A stretch of DNA of 24,732 nucleotides, taken from the IMG/VR virus record IMGVR_UViG_3300034980_000515, positions 1 through 24,732 of that record, one strand, 5' to 3'. Both the position numbers and the translations under genes were made by a program. This DNA comes from a virus. Within the stretch, counting starts at the first letter, position 1; every line of letters starts with the position of its first letter. Of this stretch, positions 1-9,208 are shown piece after piece. Below the pieces are notes generated by a model. The model made no database searches, had not been told where the DNA came from, and saw only the letters and a program-made list of their open reading frames with translations.

Positions 1-1
1 A

Positions 2-1840
2 CCCAACTTGGAGCGGGATATGCGTGCGGTAGGCGTTTCCATGGAAGAGGCGACCGCCGCCCAAGCCGCCCTTTACCAGAGCACAACTGACTATACGATG
101 GCGTCTGCTGGCGCCAGAAAAGATTTATTAAAGACAACCGCCCTCATGGGTGAGTTTGGTGTGAGTGTAGAAACCTCCGCTAAAATCGCGCAAGCAGCCA
201 CCAAGGGGCTGGGAATAGGTATCGGTGGCGCAGACGAACTTCTGTTAGGGCTATCCGCCCATGCTCAAGATATTGGTGTTCCCGTGAGCAAGCTGGCAGA
301 AGATTTCGCAGCAAACAGACACGAACTCAAGCGTTGGGGTAACGATGGTGCACAAGTATTCAATAGACTTGCGATGGTTTCCAAGGTAACGGGAATGGAG
401 ATCTCGCGCCTGCTAGCCATCACAGAGAAATTTGACACCTTCGAAGGCGCCGCCAAGCAAGCCGGCATGCTAAATGCAGCTATCGGCGGCAATATGGTCA
501 ATGCGATGGATCTTATGATGACGACCGATCCTGTGGACCGCTTTAGCATGATTCGGGATAGCATTTTGGATGCAGCCGGATCGTTTGATGACATGAGCTA
601 CTACCAGAAGAAATTCTATGCGAATGCCGCAGGACTGAAAGATGTGGGTGAATTGGCAGCGATGATGTCCGGAGACTTTAACGCATTAGATGGAAGCATG
701 GGCAAGACCTCGGCAGACTTTGCTGATCAGCGCAAGCAGGCACAAAAATGGCAATCCACAATGGAGATTCTTAAGAACACACTCATGGCGTTTGCGCCAA
801 CTATGACCAAACTAGCTAAAAGGATCCAGCCTGTCTTAGACAAATTTATGGAAGGGGAAGGAAACATGAAGAAAATGGGAGATGCTATTGGCGACGTCAT
901 GGAAAAAGCACTTATTCCTCTCATGGACTCACTGGCGGAAGACCCCAGCCCCATCACAAAGTTTTTTGATTATATCGGTACCATCCCTGCAAAAATGGAC
1001 AAAATAGTGTACTATTTCAAATTGTTTTCTTCGATATTGGTCGGGCTTGGGGTTGCCATAGCAATTGCGTCTCTGCCAATCACTGGTACCGTCGCCGCAG
1101 TCGCTGCCGTCGTAGCCGGACTCGCCGCGGGAATCATATGGTTTATGAAAGTCATGAGCTTCAAAAAATCACCAAGCTTTTTAGACTTGTTTACGGGGGG
1201 AGTCTTAGCAAAAGGGATGGAGCTAGCCGCCAAAGCTATAGAGCTGTTTTTTGCTCCGATTAAAGCTCTTGGAAAAATGCTAGGAACTTTGGGTCACTTG
1301 CTGGCAGAAACATTTAATTTCGACAATATCAAGGAAAAGGTCAGCGGATTTGTGGAATGGATCCCCGGCACATGGGCTGAATCGATAACGGGCATCAAAA
1401 CCGAAATGGAAATATCCTCGCCATCCAAAAGAATGGAGCGAGAGATTATGGACCCCACCTTTGTTCAACCGATGCAATCAGTAGCCGCCAAGATGCCGGG
1501 ACTTGTAGATGACGTTTATGGCGATGTCCCGGAACGTGCCGCGGCAAATCTGGCACCCTTGACAGCCACACCACAAAAACCAGCAGCAGGAATGGAAGGT
1601 GTTGAACGAGTACTGCAGAATGCATTTGATCAAACACTTTTGGGGCGCATGAGCGCAGCATTTGAAGGTAAAGCAGTCGCAGCCCCTGCAGCCGCAGGAG
1701 GCGGGCCCCAAACAACTCAAGTAAGTATTCCGATCAGTATTGGTAAGGACCCACTAGGTACAGTAGTGACCGAGATCATAGATGGTCGCTTGGGTACAGT
1801 TAGTTATCAAGGTATGGCTAGCCAGGGAGGAATAGGATGA
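2..1840 (+). CDS. Tail tape measure protein, C-terminal part (5' truncated by window edge)
   Basis: The frame is open from the first full codon, so the gene almost certainly begins upstream and the TTG at position 8 is an internal Leu codon. The visible ~612 residues are Ala/Met/Lys-rich and mostly helical. There is one strongly hydrophobic stretch, encoded at about 1021-1150, of the kind found in tape measure proteins that cross the host membrane during DNA delivery. Downstream, the motif ISSPSKRMEREIM (encoded at about 1411-1451) matches the 'G-I-x-S-P-S-K-x-M' signature common near the C-terminus of phage tape measure proteins. It is followed by a Pro/Ala/Gly-rich linker and a short beta-like tail. 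The role is inferred: it sets tail length and sits inside the tail tube. The baseplate-type genes immediately downstream fit this. Nothing can be said about total length. Confidence 0.8.
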   Translation, partial: PNLERDMRAVGVSMEEATAAQAALYQSTTDYTMASAGARKDLLKTTALMGEFGVSVETSAKIAQAATKGLGIGIGGADELLLGLSAHAQDIGVPVSKLAEDFAANRHELKRWGNDGAQVFNRLAMVSKVTGMEISRLLAITEKFDTFEGAAKQAGMLNAAIGGNMVNAMDLMMTTDPVDRFSMIRDSILDAAGSFDDMSYYQKKFYANAAGLKDVGELAAMMSGDFNALDGSMGKTSADFADQRKQAQKWQSTMEILKNTLMAFAPTMTKLAKRIQPVLDKFMEGEGNMKKMGDAIGDVMEKALIPLMDSLAEDPSPITKFFDYIGTIPAKMDKIVYYFKLFSSILVGLGVAIAIASLPITGTVAAVAAVVAGLAAGIIWFMKVMSFKKSPSFLDLFTGGVLAKGMELAAKAIELFFAPIKALGKMLGTLGHLLAETFNFDNIKEKVSGFVEWIPGTWAESITGIKTEMEISSPSKRMEREIMDPTFVQPMQSVAAKMPGLVDDVYGDVPERAAANLAPLTATPQKPAAGMEGVERVLQNAFDQTLLGRMSAAFEGKAVAAPAAAGGGPQTTQVSIPISIGKDPLGTVVTEIIDGRLGTVSYQGMASQGGIG

Positions 1841-1861
1841 TGTTAAGAGGAAACAACGACA

Positions 1862-2983
1862 ATGGCTGATTGGCAAAACTGGACAGATCAATTTAGAAGT
1901 GGAAAATATGGCAAGACCACAACTGGTGTCAAGGGCACCGGCATGCCTGTTATTGAAGTCGATCCGTCTGATCCTTATGCAAGTTCTCATGGCCGAGGGA
2001 TGCAACTATCATTCTTCCACGTGCCGAGCCAAAAGGCTGTATATTTCAAAGCTTTCATCGTCGCTTATAACGAAACGTTTAATAGCGATTGGGCATCCGA
2101 GACAGTATATGGGCGCACCGATCCAATTTACATGTTTAAGGGAACACAGCGCCAGATCTCGTTAAACTTTAAAGTACCCGCATTCTCCGAAGGCGAGGCA
2201 TACGAAAACTTAGGCAGAGTACAGAAATTAACTCAGTATCTTTATCCCTCATATGTAGATGAGGGAGCCGCACGAATCATTGGACAATCCCCGCTTATCC
2301 GCATGAAAGTAATGAATTTGGCACGAATTGGACCAGGAGCCGGCGATGATCGCATAGCCGCCGGATCTACGGAATCGTTACAGGCAATGGGCCATCATGT
2401 GCGGGCCCAAAATATGAGCGGCTCCGACCTTTTTGATAACTATAGATCCACGAACATGGCCAATCAAGGTATACTCGGTGTAATTTCATCGGTCCAGATA
2501 GACCATAACTTGGAAAAAGAAGGTGTTCTGGAAAAAGGAAAAAATTGTATTTTGCCCAAATTGATTGATGTATCGGTAACCTTTAACTGCATTCATGAAC
2601 AAACCATCGGTTTCGACTCGCAGGGTAGGGAACTAGCACCCGGGTTCCCATACAATGTGGTTTTACAAGAGCCTTACAACGAAGCATCAGAAGCTGCCAC
2701 CTTCAACGAACGAGCAGCTGCTACTGAAGCGCTCAGAACCGAGCGCGATGTTCGACAACAACAACGTGACAACGCAGAAGCACGCTACGGCGGCATGTTT
2801 GGTGAGTCTGGTCCATTTGGTATTGGTGGTGGTCGACTCGGCAGAGACAAGCGCCGCGCCGACAAGGGAGAACTGAATCCATATGAGGCTTCGGCATATT
2901 CGGGGCACGATGACACTGAACAGTCCGTCTTCAGCCACCAACACACAGAAGACCATTACGGACGAAATTATGGCAAGGAATAA
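1862..2983 (+). CDS. Tail/baseplate structural protein (373 aa), probable tube- or hub-associated
   Basis: The ATG at 1862 follows a good ribosome site (AAGAGGA, 1845-1851), 21 bases after the tape measure stop. I do not recognise a named family with certainty. Residues 81-108 read VYGRTDPI, then FKGTQRQISLNFKVPA, an alternating hydrophobic beta-strand pattern. A second strand-rich part near residues 230-250 (VSVTFNCIHEQ) looks similar. Beta-sandwich proteins of this kind, placed between the tape measure and a gp53/LysM-like gene, are usually tail-tube initiators or baseplate hub components. The last ~90 residues are Arg/Asp/Gly/His-rich and probably disordered. The structural assignment rests mainly on gene order; the exact role is inference. 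Confidence 0.55.
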   Translation: MADWQNWTDQFRSGKYGKTTTGVKGTGMPVIEVDPSDPYASSHGRGMQLSFFHVPSQKAVYFKAFIVAYNETFNSDWASETVYGRTDPIYMFKGTQRQISLNFKVPAFSEGEAYENLGRVQKLTQYLYPSYVDEGAARIIGQSPLIRMKVMNLARIGPGAGDDRIAAGSTESLQAMGHHVRAQNMSGSDLFDNYRSTNMANQGILGVISSVQIDHNLEKEGVLEKGKNCILPKLIDVSVTFNCIHEQTIGFDSQGRELAPGFPYNVVLQEPYNEASEAATFNERAAATEALRTERDVRQQQRDNAEARYGGMFGESGPFGIGGGRLGRDKRRADKGELNPYEASAYSGHDDTEQSVFSHQHTEDHYGRNYGKE

Positions 2984-2993
2984 ACTCTAAACT

Positions 2994-3332
2994 ATGGGAA
3001 GATATCAAGACACAGACCACCTCATTAATGGCAGCGATTATTACGAATTCTTGCGCAAGAAAAGAAATGCGAAGAAGCGCATCGTTCAATATGCAACACC
3101 ACAATTGATTAATCCAGGACCAGCAGCGAGAGCAAGTTTAATGACAAATGCCTATATCTGGAAGTACGGAGATCGATTCTACCAAGTCGCACACCAATAT
3201 TACGGTGATTCTCGATTGTGGTGGATCATCGCGTGGTACAACGGCACACCCACAGAAGCAGATATCTTTCCCGGAGACCAAATCAGTATCCCGGTTAATG
3301 CATCGAAGGTGCTTGAAGTTCTAGGGTTGTAA
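2994..3332 (+). CDS. gp53/LysM-like baseplate wedge protein
   Basis: This short protein (112 aa) has a recognisable central-to-C-terminal block: WKYGDRFYQVAHQYYGD, then RLWWIIAWYN, then an Asp-rich turn and PGDQISIP. It follows the LysM fold: first strand, 'D-x-x-x-x-I-A-x-x-Y-Y-G' helix, Trp-rich helix and final 'P-G-D-x-I-x-I-P' strand. Phage baseplate proteins of the gp53 type and small LysM tail proteins share this pattern and normally follow the tape measure gene, as here. The N-terminus (Lys/Arg-rich, residues 15-40) is likely an extended arm. The role is probably in joining the baseplate wedge or hub to the tail tube. The start at 2994 is the only ATG that covers the domain. Its Shine-Dalgarno (AAGGA, 2975-2979) is rather far upstream, so coupling to the preceding gene is plausible. 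Confidence 0.72.
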   Translation: MGRYQDTDHLINGSDYYEFLRKKRNAKKRIVQYATPQLINPGPAARASLMTNAYIWKYGDRFYQVAHQYYGDSRLWWIIAWYNGTPTEADIFPGDQISIPVNASKVLEVLGL

Positions 3333-3333
3333 G

Positions 3334-6300
3334 ATGCCAGATATAACTGACGAGGGTAGAGAAAGAAACCGCGCCCGCATGATCTCATACTATAAGACGC
3401 GCCTAGGCGGCTTGTGGGGCACTTTGGAGCCCGAGTGGGATTCGACATATGCTCAAAACGCCTCTGGGGGGGCTGTAGGAGAGCGATGGAGTTCCGTTTC
3501 CGATTTATGGTCCAGCAGGTATGGTAGCCTAACTGCCGCCGGCGGAATAAAGGATGACGGCACACTCAAAACATACGCGGATGGGTCACACACCACTCAG
3601 GCCCAACGAAGCGGCCTCGGTGCACGCCTTACAAATGATGGCATCAATGCAATAGAGCAGATGACCGACGAGGAATTCGACGAGTGGGCATATAACGAGG
3701 AGGGATACTGGAAGGGTACCCTTGGGGCAGCTAATCACCCTGTTTTCGGCGCGGATGCAGTATTTGAGAAACTAAAAGCTCACCTTATTGATACGCGAGG
3801 ACACTCCGGTGAAGATCAAGTTGCCAATACCTTGTCTGCTGGTTCCACCAAAGACGGCGACCTTAACATGCTCACCGGCAACCTTCTTGATCGCGCAGAT
3901 GAGGAAGAAGCTGCAGCAACCAGACCTCCGGACACTGCAGCAGAAAAGATCTCAAGAGCGGGCATCGCATACGACACAATTGAATATCGAGAACAGTGTT
4001 TCCTTTTATCACAAGTGTTTAAAATTGTAGAACACAAAATTGATGTTATTGACGAAGAAGAACACAAGTTTTTGCCTTATATAGATGAAGGAGCGACAGC
4101 AGAAGAGGGAAATAAAAAGGAGAAGCTCGGAAAAACCAACGCATGCCTCATGGTCGACGCCAACACTCCTTACGGCTTTATAAATAGACTCACTCAGTAC
4201 CCCGAGCAACAAAATTTCATCAACTTAGGCACCCCAGATTTATCTCAATTGCAGCCTCAGATACGACTATTCCGAGTTACGGAAACAGCCGATGACTCAA
4301 CAGGCAAAACAGTAGAAACCTCTCAAGAGATGGTATTTAACACTGCTACAACTCGACAGGATCTCGAAGAGTTTATGAAGCCAACAGGAAAGCGCGGATG
4401 GGGCGCCGGCATCAAGAACTTCTCAGTTAATTACGAAGCCAGCAACCCCTTTGCCCTAAAGAAGAGTATCAGCGCTGAATTAAGCATCTTTGCTAATACA
4501 TTTGACGAACTTACGAGAGATCGCGGCGGCTATTCCTACATAGACTTGGCCCTCAAGACTGGTGGCTACAAAACCATGGAAAAATATATCCAAGAACATT
4601 CCAATGATCTAAGCCAGGACGAGCGCACCCGACTTTACAATCTTTCTAAATTAAATTTTAGACTAAAGGCAGTCGTTGGGTGGATGGTCCCACCCGGAGT
4701 AAAAGGACTTTCCCCAGACGTCCCAGGGCTGCTCAATACTTCTTTTGTAACGATAAACCTGACTCCGACTATTCATACATTCGATTTTGATGATATGGGT
4801 CGCGTCATTTTCAAAATTCAATATCTTGCTTACATAGATGATTTTTTTGATGAACCAAGTTATAGCATTTTTAGTGATTCGCAGCTTATAGCAAACCAAA
4901 AACAACGCGAAGCAACATACAGAGAGTTCGCAGCCAATTGCGATTCTGAGGGGATATCAAAATTTAAAGAAAAAATGCAACTTGAGGTCGCGAAAGAGCT
5001 AGCCAGCGCCCGATCCACTATGTGGAAAGACCTTAAAAAGAGCGGCAAGTTACGATTTATAAATTTGAAATATAGTTCGCTACGAAAATTCCAGGAGCAA
5101 GGAGCCTATTTTGATTTAGGTAAAGCTGAAGCGGAAGCCCTAGACATCAATAATTTAAGAGACGCGACAGAGGGTCAGCGCTCTGGCTTAGCTGCCTCCA
5201 TCAAAGAATATTCAGACAACCCGTCTGCAGATGGCAAAGGGCACAAAGACAAAAAGAATGCGAACAGCACTCAACAAATTGCGTTAGTTTACTTTTATGT
5301 TAGCGATTTATTGGATATTATTTTGAAAGGAATTGACTATGATCTCGAAGAAGCCGCGAAATACTATAGAGGGGTCCAATCGAAACTCTCGGGATTTGAC
5401 GCGGCCGTGCAGGCCTATGACCAAGCGCGAGCAGCATCCCAAGAGGGATGGGACGACATGTCGTCCGATGCCCGATTCGACGCTATGCACGCCGCCGATG
5501 ACCAGATATTCGGTGAAATGCGAGATAAGAACACACTTGATCTCGCCCGAACCCTGCGAATGCAAGAAAACTTTAGGAGATACAGGTGCCTTCTGGGCCC
5601 AATAGAAATTGTAAACCCAAAGAATCCTGCAGATAGCAAAAGTGTCAATATCGGCGATTTGCCCATCTCATTTAAATACTTTATGGAATGGCTAACTGGT
5701 CGCACCCTATCCAAAGACCGCCCCTACTATGCAATCTCTGCTTTTTTAAATGATTTTATTAATGGTTTAATAAATGGATTTATTAATGATGGAGAGTATT
5801 GTTTTAAGGTAGCTAAAGGACAATCAAAACAAAAAACCTTTCTGATGCAATCTGCGATAACTGCGTACAATACTCGACCCAACGTCCCGGACCCAATTAG
5901 TCAAATGCTTGCCGACTACAGGATTATGATTAAAGAACGTACTTCATACGATAGTGCACGATTACATCTGCATTATCACGATTCAACGGGTGATCACGGC
6001 AGTCCTGATGGCTGGCGCCCAATCAAATCATGGCCCCTTTTAGAAATGTCCGGCCCAGCTGGGAGCCCAGTGACGCAGCGCGATACCGCTTATGAAATCA
6101 ATTATGTGTGTTATTATGCTGGTCGGAACGCCCCCAGTGAAAGAATGAATGGGCGCCCGGAAGAGGATCAGCCACGCGGTGTCATGCATTATATGGCAGG
6201 TAAAGATCGAGGGATTGTAAAAAATATCAAATTCCAAAAAACAGAAACCCCGTCCCTTCAAGCGGTGAGATATGAACAACAAGGATATGATGGGCTTGCC

Positions 6301-6708
6301 CAACTGAGAGAAGTATACAACGTCACCATAGACACCTACGCAAATGTTTGTGCATTCCCGGGAAGCTATATATTTGTCAATCCGAGAGGTTTGGTCCCCA
6401 ACATGACTTTTGATGCGTCCGCCGCGAACTCAAACGCGCCCAGCGCACAAGAATTAAGCACTTACGGTATTGGGGGATACTACATGATAATTCGTTCTTC
6501 TCATAGATTTGGACCCGGCGAAGCGAATACCAAATTAGATGCAGTGTGGGTCGCAGGGCTCGCAAAGAAAAAAGAGGAAGAAGAAAAGAAAAAAGTTTCT
6601 GCAGAAGAGAAAAAGGAAAAATGCCAAATGCTCTCAAAAGCTAATAAAATTGCTTCTGATGAAAAGAAAAGTAAAGAACCCAAAGATACGGTTAACCAGA
6701 AAAAATAG
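3334..6708 (+). CDS. Very large tail/baseplate-region protein (1124 aa), family not recognised
   Basis: The ATG at 3334 comes one base after the preceding stop, so translation is probably coupled. The protein has no signal peptide or clear membrane segment. It alternates acidic, helical-looking stretches with beta-rich segments; one such segment near residues 470-510 has the form S-F-V-T-I-N-L-T-P-T-I-H-T-F-D-F-D-D and resembles strands in tail hub proteins. A short internal repeat, FING-LING-FIND, lies at about residues 808-818. The last ~60 residues are a Lys/Glu-rich, probably coiled or disordered tail. Size and position between a gp53-like gene and the replication genes suggest a large virion component of the baseplate or tail. 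That function is inference from position only; no enzymatic motif was found. Confidence 0.5.
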   Translation: MPDITDEGRERNRARMISYYKTRLGGLWGTLEPEWDSTYAQNASGGAVGERWSSVSDLWSSRYGSLTAAGGIKDDGTLKTYADGSHTTQAQRSGLGARLTNDGINAIEQMTDEEFDEWAYNEEGYWKGTLGAANHPVFGADAVFEKLKAHLIDTRGHSGEDQVANTLSAGSTKDGDLNMLTGNLLDRADEEEAAATRPPDTAAEKISRAGIAYDTIEYREQCFLLSQVFKIVEHKIDVIDEEEHKFLPYIDEGATAEEGNKKEKLGKTNACLMVDANTPYGFINRLTQYPEQQNFINLGTPDLSQLQPQIRLFRVTETADDSTGKTVETSQEMVFNTATTRQDLEEFMKPTGKRGWGAGIKNFSVNYEASNPFALKKSISAELSIFANTFDELTRDRGGYSYIDLALKTGGYKTMEKYIQEHSNDLSQDERTRLYNLSKLNFRLKAVVGWMVPPGVKGLSPDVPGLLNTSFVTINLTPTIHTFDFDDMGRVIFKIQYLAYIDDFFDEPSYSIFSDSQLIANQKQREATYREFAANCDSEGISKFKEKMQLEVAKELASARSTMWKDLKKSGKLRFINLKYSSLRKFQEQGAYFDLGKAEAEALDINNLRDATEGQRSGLAASIKEYSDNPSADGKGHKDKKNANSTQQIALVYFYVSDLLDIILKGIDYDLEEAAKYYRGVQSKLSGFDAAVQAYDQARAASQEGWDDMSSDARFDAMHAADDQIFGEMRDKNTLDLARTLRMQENFRRYRCLLGPIEIVNPKNPADSKSVNIGDLPISFKYFMEWLTGRTLSKDRPYYAISAFLNDFINGLINGFINDGEYCFKVAKGQSKQKTFLMQSAITAYNTRPNVPDPISQMLADYRIMIKERTSYDSARLHLHYHDSTGDHGSPDGWRPIKSWPLLEMSGPAGSPVTQRDTAYEINYVCYYAGRNAPSERMNGRPEEDQPRGVMHYMAGKDRGIVKNIKFQKTETPSLQAVRYEQQGYDGLAQLREVYNVTIDTYANVCAFPGSYIFVNPRGLVPNMTFDASAANSNAPSAQELSTYGIGGYYMIIRSSHRFGPGEANTKLDAVWVAGLAKKKEEEEKKKVSAEEKKEKCQMLSKANKIASDEKKSKEPKDTVNQKK
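5755..5786 (+). repeat. Three alternating 8-base inverted/direct repeats inside the 1124-aa gene
   Basis: TTTATTAA (5755-5762), its reverse complement TTAATAAA (5767-5774) and TTTATTAA again (5779-5786) are separated by the 4-base spacers TGGT and TGGA. Either adjacent pair could form an 8-bp A/T hairpin, so two mutually exclusive folds exist. The DNA encodes the peptide repeat FING-LING-FIND. Confidence 0.6.
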
Positions 6709-6719
6709 GAGTAAAGTAA

Positions 6720-8021
6720 ATGGCCACTGATAAAATAATATATAAACCAAGTGAAGTTCCCGCGGACATCGATGCCGAGGCCGCCGGCAGTACTCCGATT
6801 AACCTTGAAGACTGGTACATTAAGGGGATCAGCGCCGAGAACACGACCAAGGACGTCTATAATAAAAGGCTTCTTTATAAAAATGAAATTTCACCCTTTG
6901 CTAAAGAATACTCGAACTTGGTTGACTTTAATTTTGCAGAAAAACACCTGTATGGGCGCACCAGTCGATTGTTCGTTCCCATCATTCCTTCAAATATTGG
7001 CGCTCAACTTGTTCCCCTCAAACAAAGTAGCAACGCAGAAGCAAACTTTAAAGCGCTAGATTTTGTAGAAGAAAACTTTACCGAGATGTCTTACCAGTTT
7101 AAAAAAGCGGTAATGTCTAGGATGATTGATCCGGACGACGATTATTTGTCAGAACTTTTAGTATATAAAGCATACGAGGATCCTACGAAAGTATATACTG
7201 ACCATATTAGGGTTTATAAAACAGCGATTGACTCTCTTTTTAAAGAGAAGGAGACGTCGATAACTAATTTTGATGAATTTATAGCTAAACTTATGCCGTT
7301 TCTAAAAAAGACAGCCCGTAAACAACCCTTCACTTTTCCAGCCTTTGTAAAAAGTAATTATGGCTCTATTCATAGCTCCGGACTTGTCATTGAAATTGCT
7401 GATCTCAAGCCGGCCGCAGATTTAGACAAGGTTTTAAAGTTTACAAACAGCAGAAACTGGACCTTCTACCTAAACGCGTGTAGGTCTTATGGGTTTATGG
7501 TTGATAAGTTTTATCCATGGCGCCTTGTGGCTGATATAGCCTCTAGCGCTATGTTGCGAAAAGCTGCACAACGTAATCTCGGAGACACCAACAAAATTTT
7601 AAGAACAGCGTACATTCCTGTCCATCGGAGATATTATGGAAATTTTAGGAACACAATGCTTGGATTTTATAATGAAGTTAAATACCCCTCGTATGAGGCT
7701 GTGAGTTGTGGCAAGAACCACAGAGTTGTGGTTAAGGCGACGAAGCCTATTGATTATACTCCCGAAGATTTAGCCGCTCGGTATAACAAGTTTTATTTTT
7801 TCCGCCTTTACTGCACCATTAGATTTATTGAGGAAGAGAGCCACTTCACACCTAATGAAAAAAACATTCTCATTGACAATTGTATGGAAGTATTTCGCAT
7901 CAACGAAATGGTGGCCCTCGACACTTTTGAAAGAATTTTAAATAAAACGTTTGACTATATGGGTTCTTTGAGCTATATTAAAAAGAAGTTCGATAGAATT
8001 GATTTAGAAAAGCAGGGCTAA
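6720..8021 (+). CDS. Conserved-looking phage protein of unknown function (433 aa), tail-gene neighbour
   Basis: ATG at 6720 with ribosome site AGGAG just upstream (about 6707-6711, overlapping the preceding stop). The protein is soluble-looking, with many aromatic and charged residues, and no signal peptide or transmembrane segment. Distinctive stretches are HLYGRTSRLFVPI (residues 77-89) and GFMVDKFYPWRLVADIASS (about residues 259-277). I do not recognise a catalytic motif. It sits at the end of the tail block and its stop overlaps the polymerase start (TAATG), so it could be either a virion protein or an early protein cotranscribed with replication genes. The first is more likely from context. 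Function is left open. Confidence 0.5.
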   Translation: MATDKIIYKPSEVPADIDAEAAGSTPINLEDWYIKGISAENTTKDVYNKRLLYKNEISPFAKEYSNLVDFNFAEKHLYGRTSRLFVPIIPSNIGAQLVPLKQSSNAEANFKALDFVEENFTEMSYQFKKAVMSRMIDPDDDYLSELLVYKAYEDPTKVYTDHIRVYKTAIDSLFKEKETSITNFDEFIAKLMPFLKKTARKQPFTFPAFVKSNYGSIHSSGLVIEIADLKPAADLDKVLKFTNSRNWTFYLNACRSYGFMVDKFYPWRLVADIASSAMLRKAAQRNLGDTNKILRTAYIPVHRRYYGNFRNTMLGFYNEVKYPSYEAVSCGKNHRVVVKATKPIDYTPEDLAARYNKFYFFRLYCTIRFIEEESHFTPNEKNILIDNCMEVFRINEMVALDTFERILNKTFDYMGSLSYIKKKFDRIDLEKQG

Positions 8022-9208
8022 TGTACTTCCAAACGATTGACGACAAGAAAGAGTGTGTAGGGGTTTATCAGGACGGTCAGCTATTCTTTGATGGACATCC
8101 ATCTAATCTAGATCGAACTTGGAAGTATTCAGGCACACTAGAGGGCACTGCAGCGGAATATGCATGGTTATATTGTGGGGGAATTTCTTTAGAAGCTGCC
8201 TGTCCGGAATCACTTAAAGAAGAGTATGATGCCGCAGCTAAAAAAATGCGGGCTTACCGTCGCTCTTTTGAACTGGCTAAAGTAGATCTATATGAACACT
8301 GCTTTTTTGACTTGGTGCCACATGATTTTATCGTGAGATTTTTAGAAGTAAAGAACAAGATCACAGAGCACGTTTTTCAAACATGCGATAAACCGTCTAA
8401 CTATACATTCTTAAACGACGTACAAACGCTCCTCCACCAGATCAAGTATCAAACGCTCAACTTGAATAATGAGGATTGCCGCGAAATTTTTGTAAAGAGC
8501 GCCCTCCGCAAAGAGGCACAAAAGCATCTTAATAAGCAAAACTATATCGACTATAACCTGTTTGGTACCGTCACAGGGCGTCTTACCACGAAGCCTCACT
8601 CTTTCCCTATACTGACAATGAGAAAAGAGCTTAGGAGGCTAATAAAGCCACACAATGACTGGTTCCTGTCGCTGGACTACAACGGAGCAGAAGTGCGAAC
8701 CCTGCTGGCCCTCAGTGGTCGACCACAGCCGACAGAAGATATTCATTCTTGGAATTTGAAGAACGTTCTTGAACGCGCCGATATTCCGCGAGAAGAAGCC
8801 AAGACCATTTTCTTTGCATGGCTTTACAATCCCGAATCTAAGGCAATTAATACTGAATATTATGATCGAGAGAAAGTACTTGACAAATGGTATTCCGAAG
8901 GGTATATTAATACTATATTTGGAAGGGAAATCAAAGTGGATCACCGCCGAGCCCTTAATTATCTGATTCAGAGCACTACATCTGATTTAGTGTTAGAGCG
9001 CGCCTGCCGAATTTCGGAATTGCTGCAGGATAAGAAATCATTTATCTCACATATTGTACACGATGAAATTGTGGTAGACTTAGATACCGAAGAAAAGCAC
9101 CTTGTGCCAGAGATTAAAGAGATCTTCGCCAATAATCGCCTTGGTCAATATCTTGTAAACCTGTCTGCGGGCTCCAATTACTTAGACCTAAACGAGTTAA
9201 AGCTATGA
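8021..9208 (+). CDS. DNA polymerase, family A (Pol I-type) polymerase core without exonuclease domains
   Basis: Template-directed DNA synthesis by a Pol I-type palm. Visible motifs are TGRL (185-188, template-contacting), motif A LSLDYNGAEVR (216-226, metal Asp219), an O-helix equivalent R257-x3-K261-x3-F265-x3-Y269, the QSTTSD segment (317-322) matching the Pol I 'Q-G-T-A-A-D' region, and motif C IVHDEIVVD (345-353, Asp348-Glu349). Phe265 aligns with E. coli Phe762. At 395 aa the protein is much smaller than E. coli Pol I or even the Klenow part: no 3'-5' exonuclease motifs are seen in residues 1-170, and the span from motif B to motif C is only about 80 residues, so the fingers are reduced. 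A 5' nuclease is encoded separately at 14466. The start overlaps the previous stop (TAATG) and the end overlaps the next gene. Confidence 0.85.
   Translation: MYFQTIDDKKECVGVYQDGQLFFDGHPSNLDRTWKYSGTLEGTAAEYAWLYCGGISLEAACPESLKEEYDAAAKKMRAYRRSFELAKVDLYEHCFFDLVPHDFIVRFLEVKNKITEHVFQTCDKPSNYTFLNDVQTLLHQIKYQTLNLNNEDCREIFVKSALRKEAQKHLNKQNYIDYNLFGTVTGRLTTKPHSFPILTMRKELRRLIKPHNDWFLSLDYNGAEVRTLLALSGRPQPTEDIHSWNLKNVLERADIPREEAKTIFFAWLYNPESKAINTEYYDREKVLDKWYSEGYINTIFGREIKVDHRRALNYLIQSTTSDLVLERACRISELLQDKKSFISHIVHDEIVVDLDTEEKHLVPEIKEIFANNRLGQYLVNLSAGSNYLDLNELKL

Noticed and set aside
8-10. TTG at position 8 as the tape measure start
   Set aside because: The frame is open to the window edge and the protein lacks any sensible N-terminus, so this is an internal Leu codon of a truncated gene.
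77-86. YGRT motif shared by the 373-aa and 433-aa proteins as evidence of common origin
   Set aside because: Only four to five residues agree (VYGRTD versus LYGRTS) and flanking sequence does not align, so chance is likely. The coordinates here only mark a placeholder; the motifs are encoded near 2108 and 6952.
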